DNA of 46,720 nucleotides from Dehalococcoidales bacterium (GTDB lineage Bacteria; Chloroflexota; Dehalococcoidia; Dehalococcoidales; UBA1222): positions 1-46,720 of the forward strand of contig JAEESL010000007.1 of assembly GCA_016286345.1 (NCBI GenBank). Reading direction: 5' to 3'. A program made the translations under genes and the position numbers. Positions 31,861 through 41,692 of this stretch are shown here, one piece after another. The notes under the pieces are model-generated. The model did not search any database, was not told where the DNA came from, and saw nothing but the letters and a program-made list of their open reading frames with translations. The stretch's first letter is position 1. Each line of letters begins with the position of its first letter.

Positions 31861-31931
31861 TATCCGGACTATTTCTTTTACAGTGCATTCATAGACTATA
31901 ATTAAAGATATAGTTTTTAACGGAGATAGTC

Positions 31932-32615
31932 ATGGATATTTATGAAGCAATTCTCGCGAGACACTCAGTCCGTCAGTATATAGACAAAAAACTTCCCACT
32001 GAAGTTATTTATGCCCTTCAGGCTGAATGCGAAGGCATCAATGAGGAAAGCGGACTGCATATACAGCTTGCCACTGATGAGGAAAAAGCATTCAAGGGTT
32101 TCCTTCCGAAATACGGCAAATTCAGCGGTGTACAGAACTACGTTGCACTGGTAGGTCCGAAAGGCCCGGATTTTGATGAGATGACCGGTTATTACGGGGA
32201 ACGTATCGTACTTAAAGCCCAGATGCTCGGACTTAACACCTGCTGGGTGGCACTGACCGTCAATAAGATGAAAGTCAAATGCGAAATTGCAGAAAAGGAA
32301 AAGCTGGGATGCATCATTGCATTAGGTTATGGTGCAAACCAGGGCGTTCAGCACAAGATGCGAAAGATTGAAGATCTCTGCGAAGTTAAGATGCATATGC
32401 CCAAATGGTTTGAACAGGGAATGAATGCAGTTTTGCTCGCTCCTTCCGCTGTAAACCAGCAGCACTATAAATTCATACTCAAGGCAAACGATACTGTTGA
32501 AGCTGTATCAACAGGCGGAGCATATTCAAAAGTTGATCTCGGTATTGCAGAATACCATTTCGAGATCGGTGCCGGAAACTATCCTTTCAAATGGGCAGAT
32601 AAACCTTCCGATTAA
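31932..32615 (+). CDS. Nitroreductase-family protein (TM1586-like)
   Basis: 227 residues. The family start ARHSVRQYIDKKLP is followed by a form in which the usual dimer region is rearranged and the second half repeats the fold (GERIVLKAQMLGLNTCWVALT, ALGYG, MPKWFEQGMNAVLLAPSAVNQQHYKF, VDLGIAEYHFEIGAG). This is the TM1586-type nitroreductase, a single chain that mimics a dimer and binds FMN. Substrate unknown. GGAGA precedes the ATG. Its TAA overlaps the stop of the convergent herA gene in the shared bases TTAA. Confidence 0.85.
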   Translation: MDIYEAILARHSVRQYIDKKLPTEVIYALQAECEGINEESGLHIQLATDEEKAFKGFLPKYGKFSGVQNYVALVGPKGPDFDEMTGYYGERIVLKAQMLGLNTCWVALTVNKMKVKCEIAEKEKLGCIIALGYGANQGVQHKMRKIEDLCEVKMHMPKWFEQGMNAVLLAPSAVNQQHYKFILKANDTVEAVSTGGAYSKVDLGIAEYHFEIGAGNYPFKWADKPSD

Positions 32616-34219
32616 TCCGCAAAGATATCATCGGTGTTATCTGTGGTATAGGCATCTTCCGAAGTAAAGATCTTATCGTCATACGTGCGCGGTTTGAATG
32701 AAATCGGCATCGGTACTGCATGTCCGAAGATAAGAGCCTGCTGCTTTGATGCCAGCTTTGCAAGAACTCCTCTCAGTGCGGATTTTCCGCTGGTACCGGC
32801 CAGTACCGCATCTATATCTTTATCATTATCCATAAGGAATGTCACTTTTGTACCCATCTGGGAAAGGATCTCTTCCTGAATTCCGGAAGGTCTCTGATCG
32901 ATCACAAGAAGAGTTACATTGTACTTTCTCATTTCCCTGGCGATAATTCCAAAAATAGAATTCTGGGCAAGAGATTCATCCAGGAAGTTGTGTGCTTCCT
33001 CGATCGTTATCACAAGAGGTGTCGGTTTTGCGGTCTTATTATTGATCGCGTCTTCAGTCCTCTGCTGATACTCTTTATAAATACGTCTTGCGAGAAGATT
33101 CGAAACAAGCATATATGTAAGCAGATCATTGTATCTTCCGAATTCAATTATGACATTCTTGTTTCCAAGCAACCGGGACATTATCGAATTGACAGCATCG
33201 GTCTTGGCCTCTGTTTTATTGACATACTGCATTCTGTAAATACGGTTAAGGCCACGCATCAGGTTATCAAATGTGGCATCATGGATATGAAGTTCGGCCA
33301 GGATATCCCTGATCCCGTGTTCGGTGCCGTCATCTTTATCTGATGCAATGTCATTCTGATCTATCAGTTTTTTGAACCAGTTTCTGCCGAATCTTCGTTT
33401 GAAAGCATAGGTGGCATCTATTGCTGCATCAGTCAGATTCAATGTATTCCTGAGGATGCTGAGATCTTCCGGTTCGATATCCTCAAGATCTATTTTGATC
33501 ACCCCGTCCACATTGGTTGTGGTGCTTCCGCCTTCCAGAACAAAAGTGGTAACAACATCAGGGAAGAATTGCTTTAATCCCTTGACCTGTCCTTTTTCCT
33601 CACTTGTACCGGCATGTCCGTATTCACTGTGCATATCGAATACAAGATTGACTGCCTTGCTCTTCTGGATCATTGCACCGAGCAGCATTCTGGTAAAGAA
33701 TGTTTTTCCTGTACCGCTTTTACCGAAAACGCCATTGGACCGTTCAACAAATTTGGGAATATCAAGACAGAGCTTATATTCCATATCGAGAGGATTACCG
33801 ATCACAAAATTCTGTTCCTCATCCTCTTTGCCGAATACGAACTGGAATTCTGCATCGCTTGACAGTGAAACCTTTGAAAAATGTGACGGAATTGTTTTGA
33901 CTGATTCAGGTTCGGTGAGTTCATTCTGCTTATCGCTGATAATAAGATACGGAGTAATGCTCACCTGTCCGTATGCTCCTATACCGCTGAGAATCCTGGA
34001 CGAAAACGTATCATCAGCATTGGGAGGAGTCAGAGCGATCTGGGGATCTGATACCTGAAGACTAACATCCGTGACCATTCCCATGAAGCGTTTCTGACTG
34101 CCTTCAATAGTTACATACCTTCCGACATTGATATCTTCAACAGAGAAAGATGAATCGAGCTTTGCAACAAGTCCTCCGTTAAGAGAACCGCCTACTACTA
34201 TACCGATAGAATTATCCAT
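32612..34219 (-). CDS. herA: HerA-type hexameric DNA-translocating ATPase
   Basis: 535 residues. Residues of about 1-110 form the N-terminal HAS barrel (SIGIVVGGSLNGGLVAKL, VEDINVGRYVTIEG). Walker A is GVFGKSGTGKTFFTRML, Walker B PLVITIEEAHNF, and IDQRPSGIQEEILSQMGTKVTF contains the arginine finger and sensor region. HerA forms a ring that moves along double-stranded DNA and drives the NurA nuclease in DNA end resection. Its ATG shares one base with the TAA of the preceding gene. The nuclease is two genes upstream, so the pair is complete. Confidence 0.92.
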   Translation of the reverse strand: MDNSIGIVVGGSLNGGLVAKLDSSFSVEDINVGRYVTIEGSQKRFMGMVTDVSLQVSDPQIALTPPNADDTFSSRILSGIGAYGQVSITPYLIISDKQNELTEPESVKTIPSHFSKVSLSSDAEFQFVFGKEDEEQNFVIGNPLDMEYKLCLDIPKFVERSNGVFGKSGTGKTFFTRMLLGAMIQKSKAVNLVFDMHSEYGHAGTSEEKGQVKGLKQFFPDVVTTFVLEGGSTTTNVDGVIKIDLEDIEPEDLSILRNTLNLTDAAIDATYAFKRRFGRNWFKKLIDQNDIASDKDDGTEHGIRDILAELHIHDATFDNLMRGLNRIYRMQYVNKTEAKTDAVNSIMSRLLGNKNVIIEFGRYNDLLTYMLVSNLLARRIYKEYQQRTEDAINNKTAKPTPLVITIEEAHNFLDESLAQNSIFGIIAREMRKYNVTLLVIDQRPSGIQEEILSQMGTKVTFLMDNDKDIDAVLAGTSGKSALRGVLAKLASKQQALIFGHAVPMPISFKPRTYDDKIFTSEDAYTTDNTDDIFAD

Positions 34220-34824
34220 TATTCAGCCTCCACGGGACGGATCATATCAAGAATCAGCCTCAGTTTCTGGTAATCCTTGTTAAGCAGTCTTGCCAGTTCC
34301 TGGCCTGCCCTCTCAAGGAATGCCAGCTTATTTTCCTGTGCATCGGCACACTGTCTGATAACTGCCGAAATTAGTTCTTCGGATGATACATCAGTATTAT
34401 AATTAAGCAGCATGCTTAAAAACGCCAGGTCCTCAGAGAAAGCCTTAATCTCATCATTTGAGCAATTGCTCACAGAATAATGAATTCGGGCTGGTTTCGG
34501 GGATAAATGGCGGAAAATCATATTGTTTTCCTTATATCCGACAACGATTGCATTGAACTCACTTCTGAACAGTTTTTCCAGCTGGGGATTGGATTTGAAG
34601 ATATCTTCATCCTCTTCCTCGTCATTGCCTCTGGCGACAGGATGCCGTCCCGGATCAATGCTTGATGTAGTGGCATAATTCACTACGGCATAAAGCTCCC
34701 GGCTGCCTTCCTTTGTCTTAACAAAACTCCCCAGTGCAGGTATTTCGTTCAGCTTCACACATTCCGCCAGGAATGAAGTGGTATTTACATCTATGATTTC
34801 ACCGATTTTATCTGCATTTGCCAT
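34219..34824 (-). CDS. HAS-barrel-type accessory protein of the HerA-NurA operon
   Basis: 201 residues. The opening IGEIIDVNTTSFLAECVKLNEIPALGSFVKTKEGSRELYAVVNYATTSSIDPGRHPV is a HAS-barrel-like beta domain of the kind found at the N-terminus of HerA. A charged linker (NDEEEDEDIF) and a helical C-terminus (NKLAFLERAGQELARLLNKDYQKLRLILDMI) follow. No nuclease or ATPase motif is present. Lying between nurA and herA and coupled to both, it is probably a structural part of the complex. GGAGAA precedes the ATG. Confidence 0.75.
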   Translation of the reverse strand: MANADKIGEIIDVNTTSFLAECVKLNEIPALGSFVKTKEGSRELYAVVNYATTSSIDPGRHPVARGNDEEEDEDIFKSNPQLEKLFRSEFNAIVVGYKENNMIFRHLSPKPARIHYSVSNCSNDEIKAFSEDLAFLSMLLNYNTDVSSEELISAVIRQCADAQENKLAFLERAGQELARLLNKDYQKLRLILDMIRPVEAE

Positions 34825-34835
34825 ATTCTTCTCCG

Positions 34836-36035
34836 TTACAATTCTCTGCGATACTTACTCATACTTTTTGCAGACTGTTTATATTCTATTCCATGTCTGA
34901 TAAGTTCATTTCTCATGAAGTCTCTGATCAATTCAGTTTCTCTGTATGTCACGACTGCTGCTTCATGTGCTTCGGTTAAACTGACGGGATATCCCCTGCC
35001 TTTTTTACTCTGATTAAGAATGATCGCATGAAGTTTATCAATGCTTTCTTCGTCTTCCGCTATCCACCTGGGGAATTCAACTCTGCCTATCTCATCCCCC
35101 ACCTTAACATAGAAGAAACATATCTTATGCTCTCCGTATCTGGATAAGATAGATGATGTGGATTCGAATACTGCCGATCTCTGACCTTCCTCAAGCAGAG
35201 CATTAAATAATCGTCTGTCAGTTACACTTTTAAGCTTTGCACATGGTTTTTCTCGTTCCACCGGACAATGCTGGTTGCAGTTGACCGGATCATACGGGCA
35301 CATCAGCAGACGCAGTATATTGACTACATCGCTGGAACCCGGCATCGAGATATAACTGGCAGTTATGGTTTTCTTTTCGTCATGAAGCTTTTTCAGACGA
35401 TCCATGTATTTAAGATATTTTTCATCCAGCAGAGCTGTTACGACCCAGTCCTCAAGATCCTTGTTTGCAAGTGTCCACATAATAAGTGTTCCGTCAGACA
35501 AAGCAACAGTCTGATCCTGTCTGTCCGACTTTTCTGCAAGTTCGGTAAGGACTCTCATCTCCTCTACACTTCTCATGATTGCAAGAAGAGGAGAATTGAT
35601 AGGTTTCTCATTTGTTCCATCCTGCAGAACCATGTTCGATGCGGAGACGTTGAGAACACATTCCGAATCGATATCGGCACCGTAATCATCACCATATGAA
35701 AGACGGATTTTACTGATATTGAGAAGATAATGAGGAACGGACTGGTTGCGGTCAACATCGATCTGCGATCCGTCAGTTGCATAGACAGTATAGTTATCCG
35801 GGCACTGGGGAGCTGAAACGATCTGATCCATTTCAGATCTGGGAACACCGACAAGAAAAGTTGATTTGGCATCCACGATTCTTTTAATGACTTTATTTAT
35901 GTCTTTGGCATCATTCATGAAAAGGATGAGTGCTTTCTGAAATGCTTCATAAGCCTCGTCTTCATCCTGTTTGATCTGACCGATCGAGCTTTCAAGCTGT
36001 TTAGCAAACTCATTGAAATCTAAATTCAGTGCCAT
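34836..36035 (-). CDS. nurA: NurA-type 5'-3' nuclease
   Basis: 399 residues. The NurA core has the acidic metal residues in YATDGSQIDVDR and ALSDGTLIMW, and the C-terminal histidine motif LTEAHEAAVV, with FFYVKVGDEIGRVEFPRWIA between them. A cluster of four cysteines sits in the middle (CPYDPVNCNQHCPVEREKPC), possibly binding zinc. NurA degrades DNA ends together with HerA. It is first in the operon. No strong ribosome-binding site precedes the ATG at 36035, so the start could be a little different. Confidence 0.88.
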   Translation of the reverse strand: MALNLDFNEFAKQLESSIGQIKQDEDEAYEAFQKALILFMNDAKDINKVIKRIVDAKSTFLVGVPRSEMDQIVSAPQCPDNYTVYATDGSQIDVDRNQSVPHYLLNISKIRLSYGDDYGADIDSECVLNVSASNMVLQDGTNEKPINSPLLAIMRSVEEMRVLTELAEKSDRQDQTVALSDGTLIMWTLANKDLEDWVVTALLDEKYLKYMDRLKKLHDEKKTITASYISMPGSSDVVNILRLLMCPYDPVNCNQHCPVEREKPCAKLKSVTDRRLFNALLEEGQRSAVFESTSSILSRYGEHKICFFYVKVGDEIGRVEFPRWIAEDEESIDKLHAIILNQSKKGRGYPVSLTEAHEAAVVTYRETELIRDFMRNELIRHGIEYKQSAKSMSKYRREL

Positions 36036-36087
36036 AATACGGTAATTTTAACATATGCAACAGACATTTTTCGGGCTCTGAAAACAC

Positions 36088-36114
36088 AAAAGCAGGCTTT
36101 AAAGCCTGCTTTTT
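36088..36114 (-). terminator. Intrinsic terminator after the surface-repeat gene
   Basis: AAAGCAGGCTTTAAAGCCTGCTTTTTG is a palindrome with T-runs in both directions. It separates the surface protein gene (ending at 36134) from nurA downstream. Confidence 0.85.
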
Positions 36115-36133
36115 GTCACTCATTCATTTTAAC

Positions 36134-38284
36134 TTAGAACGATCTGTAAGCCATCTTTCTGCCGACGATAATACCAAGCAGAACTATAACAACTACTCCG
36201 AGACCGCCGATCACGAACCAGAGCCACTTAGGCATCTTGCTGATGATCGTTCCGGGAACAGTAGTATTGGTTGCAGGATTGGTCGGATCAGTCTGGGTAG
36301 GAGGAGTTGTGATTCCATGCTTATCCATTGTGATTGAATATGCTGTTGACCATGCACTGTAATTGCCGTAGCTGTCAAATGATCTTACTCTCCAGTAATA
36401 GCTGCCATTATTAGTCAGTATGGGAAGATTATCAGCAGTATAGGATTGTCCCTGGAATACCACTACAGTACTGCTTGTAAATTGAACTGAAGGATTCTCA
36501 AAAACACCGGTAATGAGAACATTGGAGAATGTCATGTCCGCACCAAACTGGAATTCGTACTTGACACCTGACGGATCAGTAACAGGTGACCAGGTAAAGC
36601 TCAAAGGCTGGTATAAGACCTGCTGATCTGCAGGAGCAGTCAAGGCAGGAACCGGAGGTGCAGTATTATCAAGATAAATAAGCTCTTTGCCGGTATGAAC
36701 AGGGTTACCGTTTGCATCAAGATCCGATACGATCAAAACTTTATCTCCGCCTGTCAGAGGCACTGAATTAACAGTTGCCGGCAGCTTGAATGAAACAGCG
36801 AATAAACCATGTGAATCGATCTTGAAATCAGCAAGTTTGACATCTGTTCTGAGATCAGTGGGTGATGCTTTATCAGCCAATGCATCCCTTAATATCACGG
36901 TTGCATTGGCATTGGGAGTAAAACCGCTTCCACTGAATACGACCGTATCGTTAACATTAAGTCTGTGATCATTGTCAGACTTGGTCTGAAATTCAACCTT
37001 GGCAAGGACTTCAAATGTAATATCTGCCTTGTGTCTCGGATTTTCTGTTCTCGTATCGGTAATACGCAGTTCGTATATGCCGGCAACTATCTCCGGGACA
37101 GTTATTGTTGTACCCTCGGGAATATTGCCGAATTCATCGGTCTTCATTGCGGGGAGATCTAACTGATGATCATATTTGCCATCAACTTTCTGCAGGATAT
37201 ATAAGACTTTATCAGGAGTAAAGCCTGAACCGCTCAATTCGATTATATCGCCTGCATATCCTTTGGTGATACTCATCGATGCCTGGAATTTGATCTGGAC
37301 CTGATGAGTAAGAGTTTTTGATCCGCACTTAATGGTTACAACATATGTATTTGCTGCCATCTGCGGAACTGTGATCTCACCGCTGAATGCACCGTTTTCA
37401 TCGGTATTTAAAGTACCCAGCATTGTGGGATTTGAAGGATTGTCATTAATGAAGAATGAAATTTCCTTTGATGCTTCAAAACCTACACCTGACACAGCGA
37501 TCTTCTCACCGCCAAAAGCAGCAGAAGTTGCAAAAGTCAGTTTGGGTTCGACTTCAAAAGTTTTGGTCGTACTGCCGTTTCCATAGACAGCCTTAATCGT
37601 ATAAGTACCGGTTGTCAGGGAAGGAACAGTATATTTATGTGTAAAAGTACCATCGGCACCAGGAGTAATATCGGCAATTTTAATTGTTCCGTCAGTACCC
37701 AGATAAAGGGACACTTTTTGGTTATTGGAAAGACCTTTGAAATTTTTGCCTTTAATCTCAAGCTCTTCACCGGGAGCCACTGTACCATCGGTGAAAGACA
37801 AACCGTTTGCAATAAGCTGATCAACAGTCTGGATTGTCAATTGACCACTAATAGATGTGAAGTAACCGTTCGTACCATTGGTAACAGTAACAGTGTATGT
37901 ACCAGCTTTAGTGTTCTCAGGAATATCGATATCTGTTACCCAATTTGAAGTTGTTTTATATTCAACAGACTTAGAAATATCCTTTGTGGTTCTTCCATCA
38001 GTCCAGTCAATCCATTTAATGGTTACACTGGCAGTATTAAGAGTGTTATCGCGAAGTTTATACTGGACAGCGGCTTTGAAATCCAACGCATTACCGTTCA
38101 AACCTGAATCTGTACCGGTTACAGTAATAGAAACCTTTGAATTCTCCCCGACAAGAACCGGAGTTGGATCGAATTGAAGGCTGTACCCATTATCAGCATG
38201 GACAGGTATTGCTAAACTGATAGCGCTGGAAAAAAACAAAACTATACTAAAGGCTAAAGCCCTGATCTTATTATGTAAATTCAC
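36134..38284 (-). CDS. Secreted repeat protein with IPT/TIG-like domains and C-terminal membrane anchor
   Basis: 716 residues from GTG 38284, eight bases after TTGGAG. Residues 1-31 are a signal peptide (...SLAIPVHADN). Several beta-sandwich repeats follow, each with a glycine-rich turn such as VAPGEELEIKGKNFKG, FGGEKIAVSGVGFEAS, GYAGDIIELSGSGFTPD and VNDTVVFSGSGFTPN, typical of IPT/TIG-like domains. A fibronectin-like block comes next (PPVPALTAPADQQVLYQPLSFTWSPV...YYWRVRSFDSYGNYSAWS). The end has a T/P-rich linker, a transmembrane helix (LWFVIGGLGVVVIVLLGIIVG) and a basic tail. It is displayed outside the membrane, likely for binding. No catalytic site was seen. Confidence 0.82.
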   Translation of the reverse strand: MNLHNKIRALAFSIVLFFSSAISLAIPVHADNGYSLQFDPTPVLVGENSKVSITVTGTDSGLNGNALDFKAAVQYKLRDNTLNTASVTIKWIDWTDGRTTKDISKSVEYKTTSNWVTDIDIPENTKAGTYTVTVTNGTNGYFTSISGQLTIQTVDQLIANGLSFTDGTVAPGEELEIKGKNFKGLSNNQKVSLYLGTDGTIKIADITPGADGTFTHKYTVPSLTTGTYTIKAVYGNGSTTKTFEVEPKLTFATSAAFGGEKIAVSGVGFEASKEISFFINDNPSNPTMLGTLNTDENGAFSGEITVPQMAANTYVVTIKCGSKTLTHQVQIKFQASMSITKGYAGDIIELSGSGFTPDKVLYILQKVDGKYDHQLDLPAMKTDEFGNIPEGTTITVPEIVAGIYELRITDTRTENPRHKADITFEVLAKVEFQTKSDNDHRLNVNDTVVFSGSGFTPNANATVILRDALADKASPTDLRTDVKLADFKIDSHGLFAVSFKLPATVNSVPLTGGDKVLIVSDLDANGNPVHTGKELIYLDNTAPPVPALTAPADQQVLYQPLSFTWSPVTDPSGVKYEFQFGADMTFSNVLITGVFENPSVQFTSSTVVVFQGQSYTADNLPILTNNGSYYWRVRSFDSYGNYSAWSTAYSITMDKHGITTPPTQTDPTNPATNTTVPGTIISKMPKWLWFVIGGLGVVVIVLLGIIVGRKMAYRSF

Positions 38285-38442
38285 GAATAAAACTCCAATG
38301 AATGTAAATTTCTCTCTATTTAAGATTAAATGTAACGTGTGCGCAATTTAATGTCAAATAGAGCTAGCTTTGGAGCCGGTTATTATTCGTGGAAATGAGT
38401 TTAATCCCTGGATATCTTTCTCAATTTTCCTTATTAATCAAA

Positions 38443-38474
38443 GACCTGTCAGCATCGTTTAATGCCGACAGGTC
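38443..38474 (-). terminator. Terminator-like hairpin after the 5'-nucleotidase gene
   Basis: GACCTGTCAGCAT and ATGCCGACAGGTC pair with one mismatch. On the minus strand TTTGATTAATAAGG follows, a weak T-run. Confidence 0.65.
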
Positions 38475-38511
38475 ACAGCGTATCCGTGTCTTCAATAAAA
38501 GCCGTAAATGT

Positions 38512-39975
38512 CTAATGAATGATCAGACGGTCACCGGCTGTTCTGTCAAGATGCTGATGGGTTGACAGATATTCTTCAATAATTTCACAGCAAGATGTTG
38601 CGATTGCCCTGGGTTTGCGGTTGGCTTCAATATCTTCTCTCTTGACATTGAATGTTTCATCATAAAGTCTGTAATGGAAGCCCTGAAGACCGACCGAGTA
38701 AACCTGTTCTTCTTCGATAGGTTTACCATCAAAATCAAAGGCATAATACTGGTGGGTCTTTCTGTCATATTCCACATGAAGTCCCTTGGATAACTGATAG
38801 AACTCACAATGGATTCCTTCCCAGACTTCATCTCTCATCATGTATCTAAGCATCTGCTTAAACTGTTTGCCCTTTACATAGATGCAGTAGACTTCATCAT
38901 CATACGGGAATGCTTCCTTAAGACTCTGAAGCGTAACGATCGGACCAAGGGATTCTGTTCTGATACTGCCTGAACCGAGCAGGAATATATCAGTACCGAG
39001 TGATTCCTTCATTGCATCGGCCAGAAGACCGCCAAGCTCTGTTTCCATGGTTCGTGAAGGGTGAGTGAGTTTTCTGTTGAATCTTGTGATCACTCTTCCG
39101 TACTTGGCATCGGTCTGACCTTTGAATGACTCAAGCAGGGCCTCAATATCATGATCTACCGGACAATGTGAAGTATCAATAGGAATGCTTCTCCAGGTAT
39201 AACTGTCAACACAGTTTTCATCCGTATTGATCATAATGTCGAATCTTCCTATCTGATCGGTTCCTGTACCGGCCTGGGCAATAAGGATATCGTTGACTAC
39301 TGCAGGCTGATCAATGAAAGTATGGGAGTGACCGCCGATGATCACATCCACGCCCAAAGAGGGATCAAGCAATGCTGCAAGTTTTTTGTCTTCTTCAAAA
39401 CCGATATGTGTAAGAAGCACTGTAAAGTCAATGTCAACCGAATGATAGGCATTGCAGATCTTGGCGACTTCATTGGCAGCTGCCTCAACGTTGACCATTG
39501 TACCGACGATACCCTCGCCCTTTGTCTGGGCCATAACCTCTTCGGTAAGGATACCGATGAAAAGGACTTTCATGCCGTCAAGTTCAATGATCTTGTACGG
39601 ATTGAAAAGTCTGGCATGATTCGTCTTAATGTACATATTGGCGTTAATGATAGGAAATTTTGCACACTTTTCAAGGAACAGAAGATGTGTAACACCATAG
39701 TCAGTCTCATGATTTCCAAGTGTGACAACATCAGGAGAAATCATGTTCATGATTTCAATTGTTGAAACACCTTTGAATTCAGAATCTATAATAGATCCCC
39801 TGAACATATCACCTGCAATGCAGTATATAACGTTTTTCTCTTCTTCTCTGACCTGGTTGATGTAACCGGAGAGCAATGAAACACCGCCGACCAGTTTTTC
39901 CTGCTGATCTTCGGCAAGAAAATCTCCATGCATATCATTTGAATGCAGAATGACAAGTTTCTTGAGATTAGGCAT
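38512..39975 (-). CDS. 5'-nucleotidase/UDP-sugar hydrolase-type metallophosphoesterase (cytosolic)
   Basis: 487 residues. The metal motifs are in order: ILHSNDMHGDF, AGDMFRGS, TLGNHETDYG, LTHIGFEEDKKLA and IIGGHSHT. The C-terminal substrate domain follows (LGGLLADAMKESLGTDIFLLGSGSIRT, LQSLKEAFPYDDEVYCIYVKGKQFKQML). Most relatives are exported; this one has no signal peptide and should act in the cytoplasm on nucleotides or similar phosphoesters. AGGAGG nine bases before the ATG is strong. It is a single-gene unit. Confidence 0.92.
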   Translation of the reverse strand: MPNLKKLVILHSNDMHGDFLAEDQQEKLVGGVSLLSGYINQVREEEKNVIYCIAGDMFRGSIIDSEFKGVSTIEIMNMISPDVVTLGNHETDYGVTHLLFLEKCAKFPIINANMYIKTNHARLFNPYKIIELDGMKVLFIGILTEEVMAQTKGEGIVGTMVNVEAAANEVAKICNAYHSVDIDFTVLLTHIGFEEDKKLAALLDPSLGVDVIIGGHSHTFIDQPAVVNDILIAQAGTGTDQIGRFDIMINTDENCVDSYTWRSIPIDTSHCPVDHDIEALLESFKGQTDAKYGRVITRFNRKLTHPSRTMETELGGLLADAMKESLGTDIFLLGSGSIRTESLGPIVTLQSLKEAFPYDDEVYCIYVKGKQFKQMLRYMMRDEVWEGIHCEFYQLSKGLHVEYDRKTHQYYAFDFDGKPIEEEQVYSVGLQGFHYRLYDETFNVKREDIEANRKPRAIATSCCEIIEEYLSTHQHLDRTAGDRLIIH

Positions 39976-40036
39976 AAGAATAAACCTCCTATCAGTAATA
40001 AGCGTATTTTACCATACTGATATTTTGCTTAACTAC

Positions 40037-40068
40037 AAAAAAAGGAAGCTGTCGTCTGACAGCTTCCT
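40037..40068 (-). terminator. Intrinsic terminator after the symporter gene
   Basis: On the minus strand GGAAGCTGTC and GACAGCTTCC pair around a four-base loop, followed by TTTTTTT. Confidence 0.92.
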
Positions 40069-40095
40069 TCAATGTCACGATAAAGAAACGGTGAA

Positions 40096-41589
40096 TTAGT
40101 CGCCTTCTTCAGCCAATGCTTTTTCCTGCATTTCCTGGATTTCAGGGAAGGCAGAGAGCATGGGCTTCTCGTTTACGCCTTTGATAACACGATTCTTGTA
40201 GTTCTTTGTGACAGCAGCAACGATACCGCTGAGGCAGATAACACCGATAAGGTTCGGGATGGCCATCAAAGCGTTGAAGATATCACTGATATCGATTGCC
40301 ATGCTGACATCAGCAGCACTGCCGAGAATAACTGCTACTACGAAGAGTATCTTGTAGAGCAATGTGGCTTTAGTGCCGAAGAGATATTCCCAAGCCTTGG
40401 TGCCATAGTGGCTCCAGCCAAGGATGGTTGTGAATGCAAAGAGAACAAGAGCAATAGCCAGGAAGACACCGCCGACAGTACCAAGGTGAAGAGTGAATGC
40501 TTCTGAAGCAAGACCCATCTTGGTATAACCGGATGATGCACCGGTTTCGAGATCAACAAGACCTGAAGTGAGGATGACCAGAGCGGTCATTGTACAAACA
40601 ATCATGGTATCGAAGAATACTTCGAAGATACCCCACATACCCTGGACTACAGGTTCTTTAACGTTGGATGATGAGTGGACCATAACTGAGGAACCGAGAC
40701 CGGCTTCGTTGGAGAAGATACCTCGTTTGAAACCCATCTTGATTGCCTGGGCGATGATGGCACCGCCGATACCGCCGGCAGCGGCTGCGGTGTTGAATGC
40801 ACCCTTGAAAATAGCTGCAAAAGCAGGACCAATGTTACCGGCATTCATAATGATGATGATAAGAGCGCCGATTACATAGAAAACACTCATGAAAGGAACG
40901 ATGACTTCAGCAACCTTGGAGATTCTCTTGATACCACCGATGATAACAAGGAAGACCATGATTGCAACAAAGATACCGACGATCAAAGGAAGATTGATAG
41001 TGGTTTCACCGATTACGCCGGCAATACCTTCGGAGATTGAGATGACCTGTCCCATATTACCGATACCGAAGGAAGCAACGATAGCGAAAATAGCGAATAA
41101 AACACCGAGGATAGGACCAACGGCCTTACCATATTTCATTTTTCCTACGCCGTCACGTAAGAAGTACATGGAACCGCCGGACCATTCGCCGTTTGCATTT
41201 TTACGACGGAAGAAAATACCGAGTAAGTTTTCTGAATAGTTGGTCATCTGACCGAAGAAGGCAGCGAGCCACATCCAGAAGATTGCGCCAGGACCACCAA
41301 CAATGATGGCATAGGAAATACCTGTGATATTACCGGTACCGATAGTAGCTGACATAGCGGTACAAAGAGACTGCCACTGAGAAATGGCGTGTTTATCAGA
41401 AGTGTCTCTGATGTCTTTTCGAGTGAATGCAGAGAAAATTGTTCTCTGGAACCAATGCTTGATGTGTGCGATCTGGAAGACACCGGTTCGGATGGTGACC
41501 AGGATACCAGTACCAAGAATCAGGATAATGGTAGGCCAACTCCACACGAAATCATCAACTGCGGTAACAATGTTTTGTAATGTTTCCAT
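40096..41589 (-). CDS. Sodium:alanine/glycine symporter (AGCS family)
   Basis: 497 residues, many membrane helices. Family signatures are AMSATIGTGNITGISYAIIVGGPGAIFWMWLAAFFGQMTNYSENLLG near the N-terminus and FKRGIFSNEAGLGSSVMVHSSSNVKEPVVQGMWGIFEVFFDT in the middle. It takes up alanine or glycine with sodium. A tandem glycine riboswitch lies directly upstream, which argues for glycine as the main substrate. AGGAGGGG eleven bases before the ATG supports the start. It is a one-gene unit between its own terminator and riboswitch. Confidence 0.95.
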   Translation of the reverse strand: METLQNIVTAVDDFVWSWPTIILILGTGILVTIRTGVFQIAHIKHWFQRTIFSAFTRKDIRDTSDKHAISQWQSLCTAMSATIGTGNITGISYAIIVGGPGAIFWMWLAAFFGQMTNYSENLLGIFFRRKNANGEWSGGSMYFLRDGVGKMKYGKAVGPILGVLFAIFAIVASFGIGNMGQVISISEGIAGVIGETTINLPLIVGIFVAIMVFLVIIGGIKRISKVAEVIVPFMSVFYVIGALIIIIMNAGNIGPAFAAIFKGAFNTAAAAGGIGGAIIAQAIKMGFKRGIFSNEAGLGSSVMVHSSSNVKEPVVQGMWGIFEVFFDTMIVCTMTALVILTSGLVDLETGASSGYTKMGLASEAFTLHLGTVGGVFLAIALVLFAFTTILGWSHYGTKAWEYLFGTKATLLYKILFVVAVILGSAADVSMAIDISDIFNALMAIPNLIGVICLSGIVAAVTKNYKNRVIKGVNEKPMLSAFPEIQEMQEKALAEEGD

Positions 41590-41692
41590 AGAATGATTTA
41601 CCCCTCCTTTAATTTTAAACTTGGGATAAAAATGAGGAATTTCCGGAAAAGAACAGAGGATAAATTGTTATTTATTAACAATAAACAAGATA

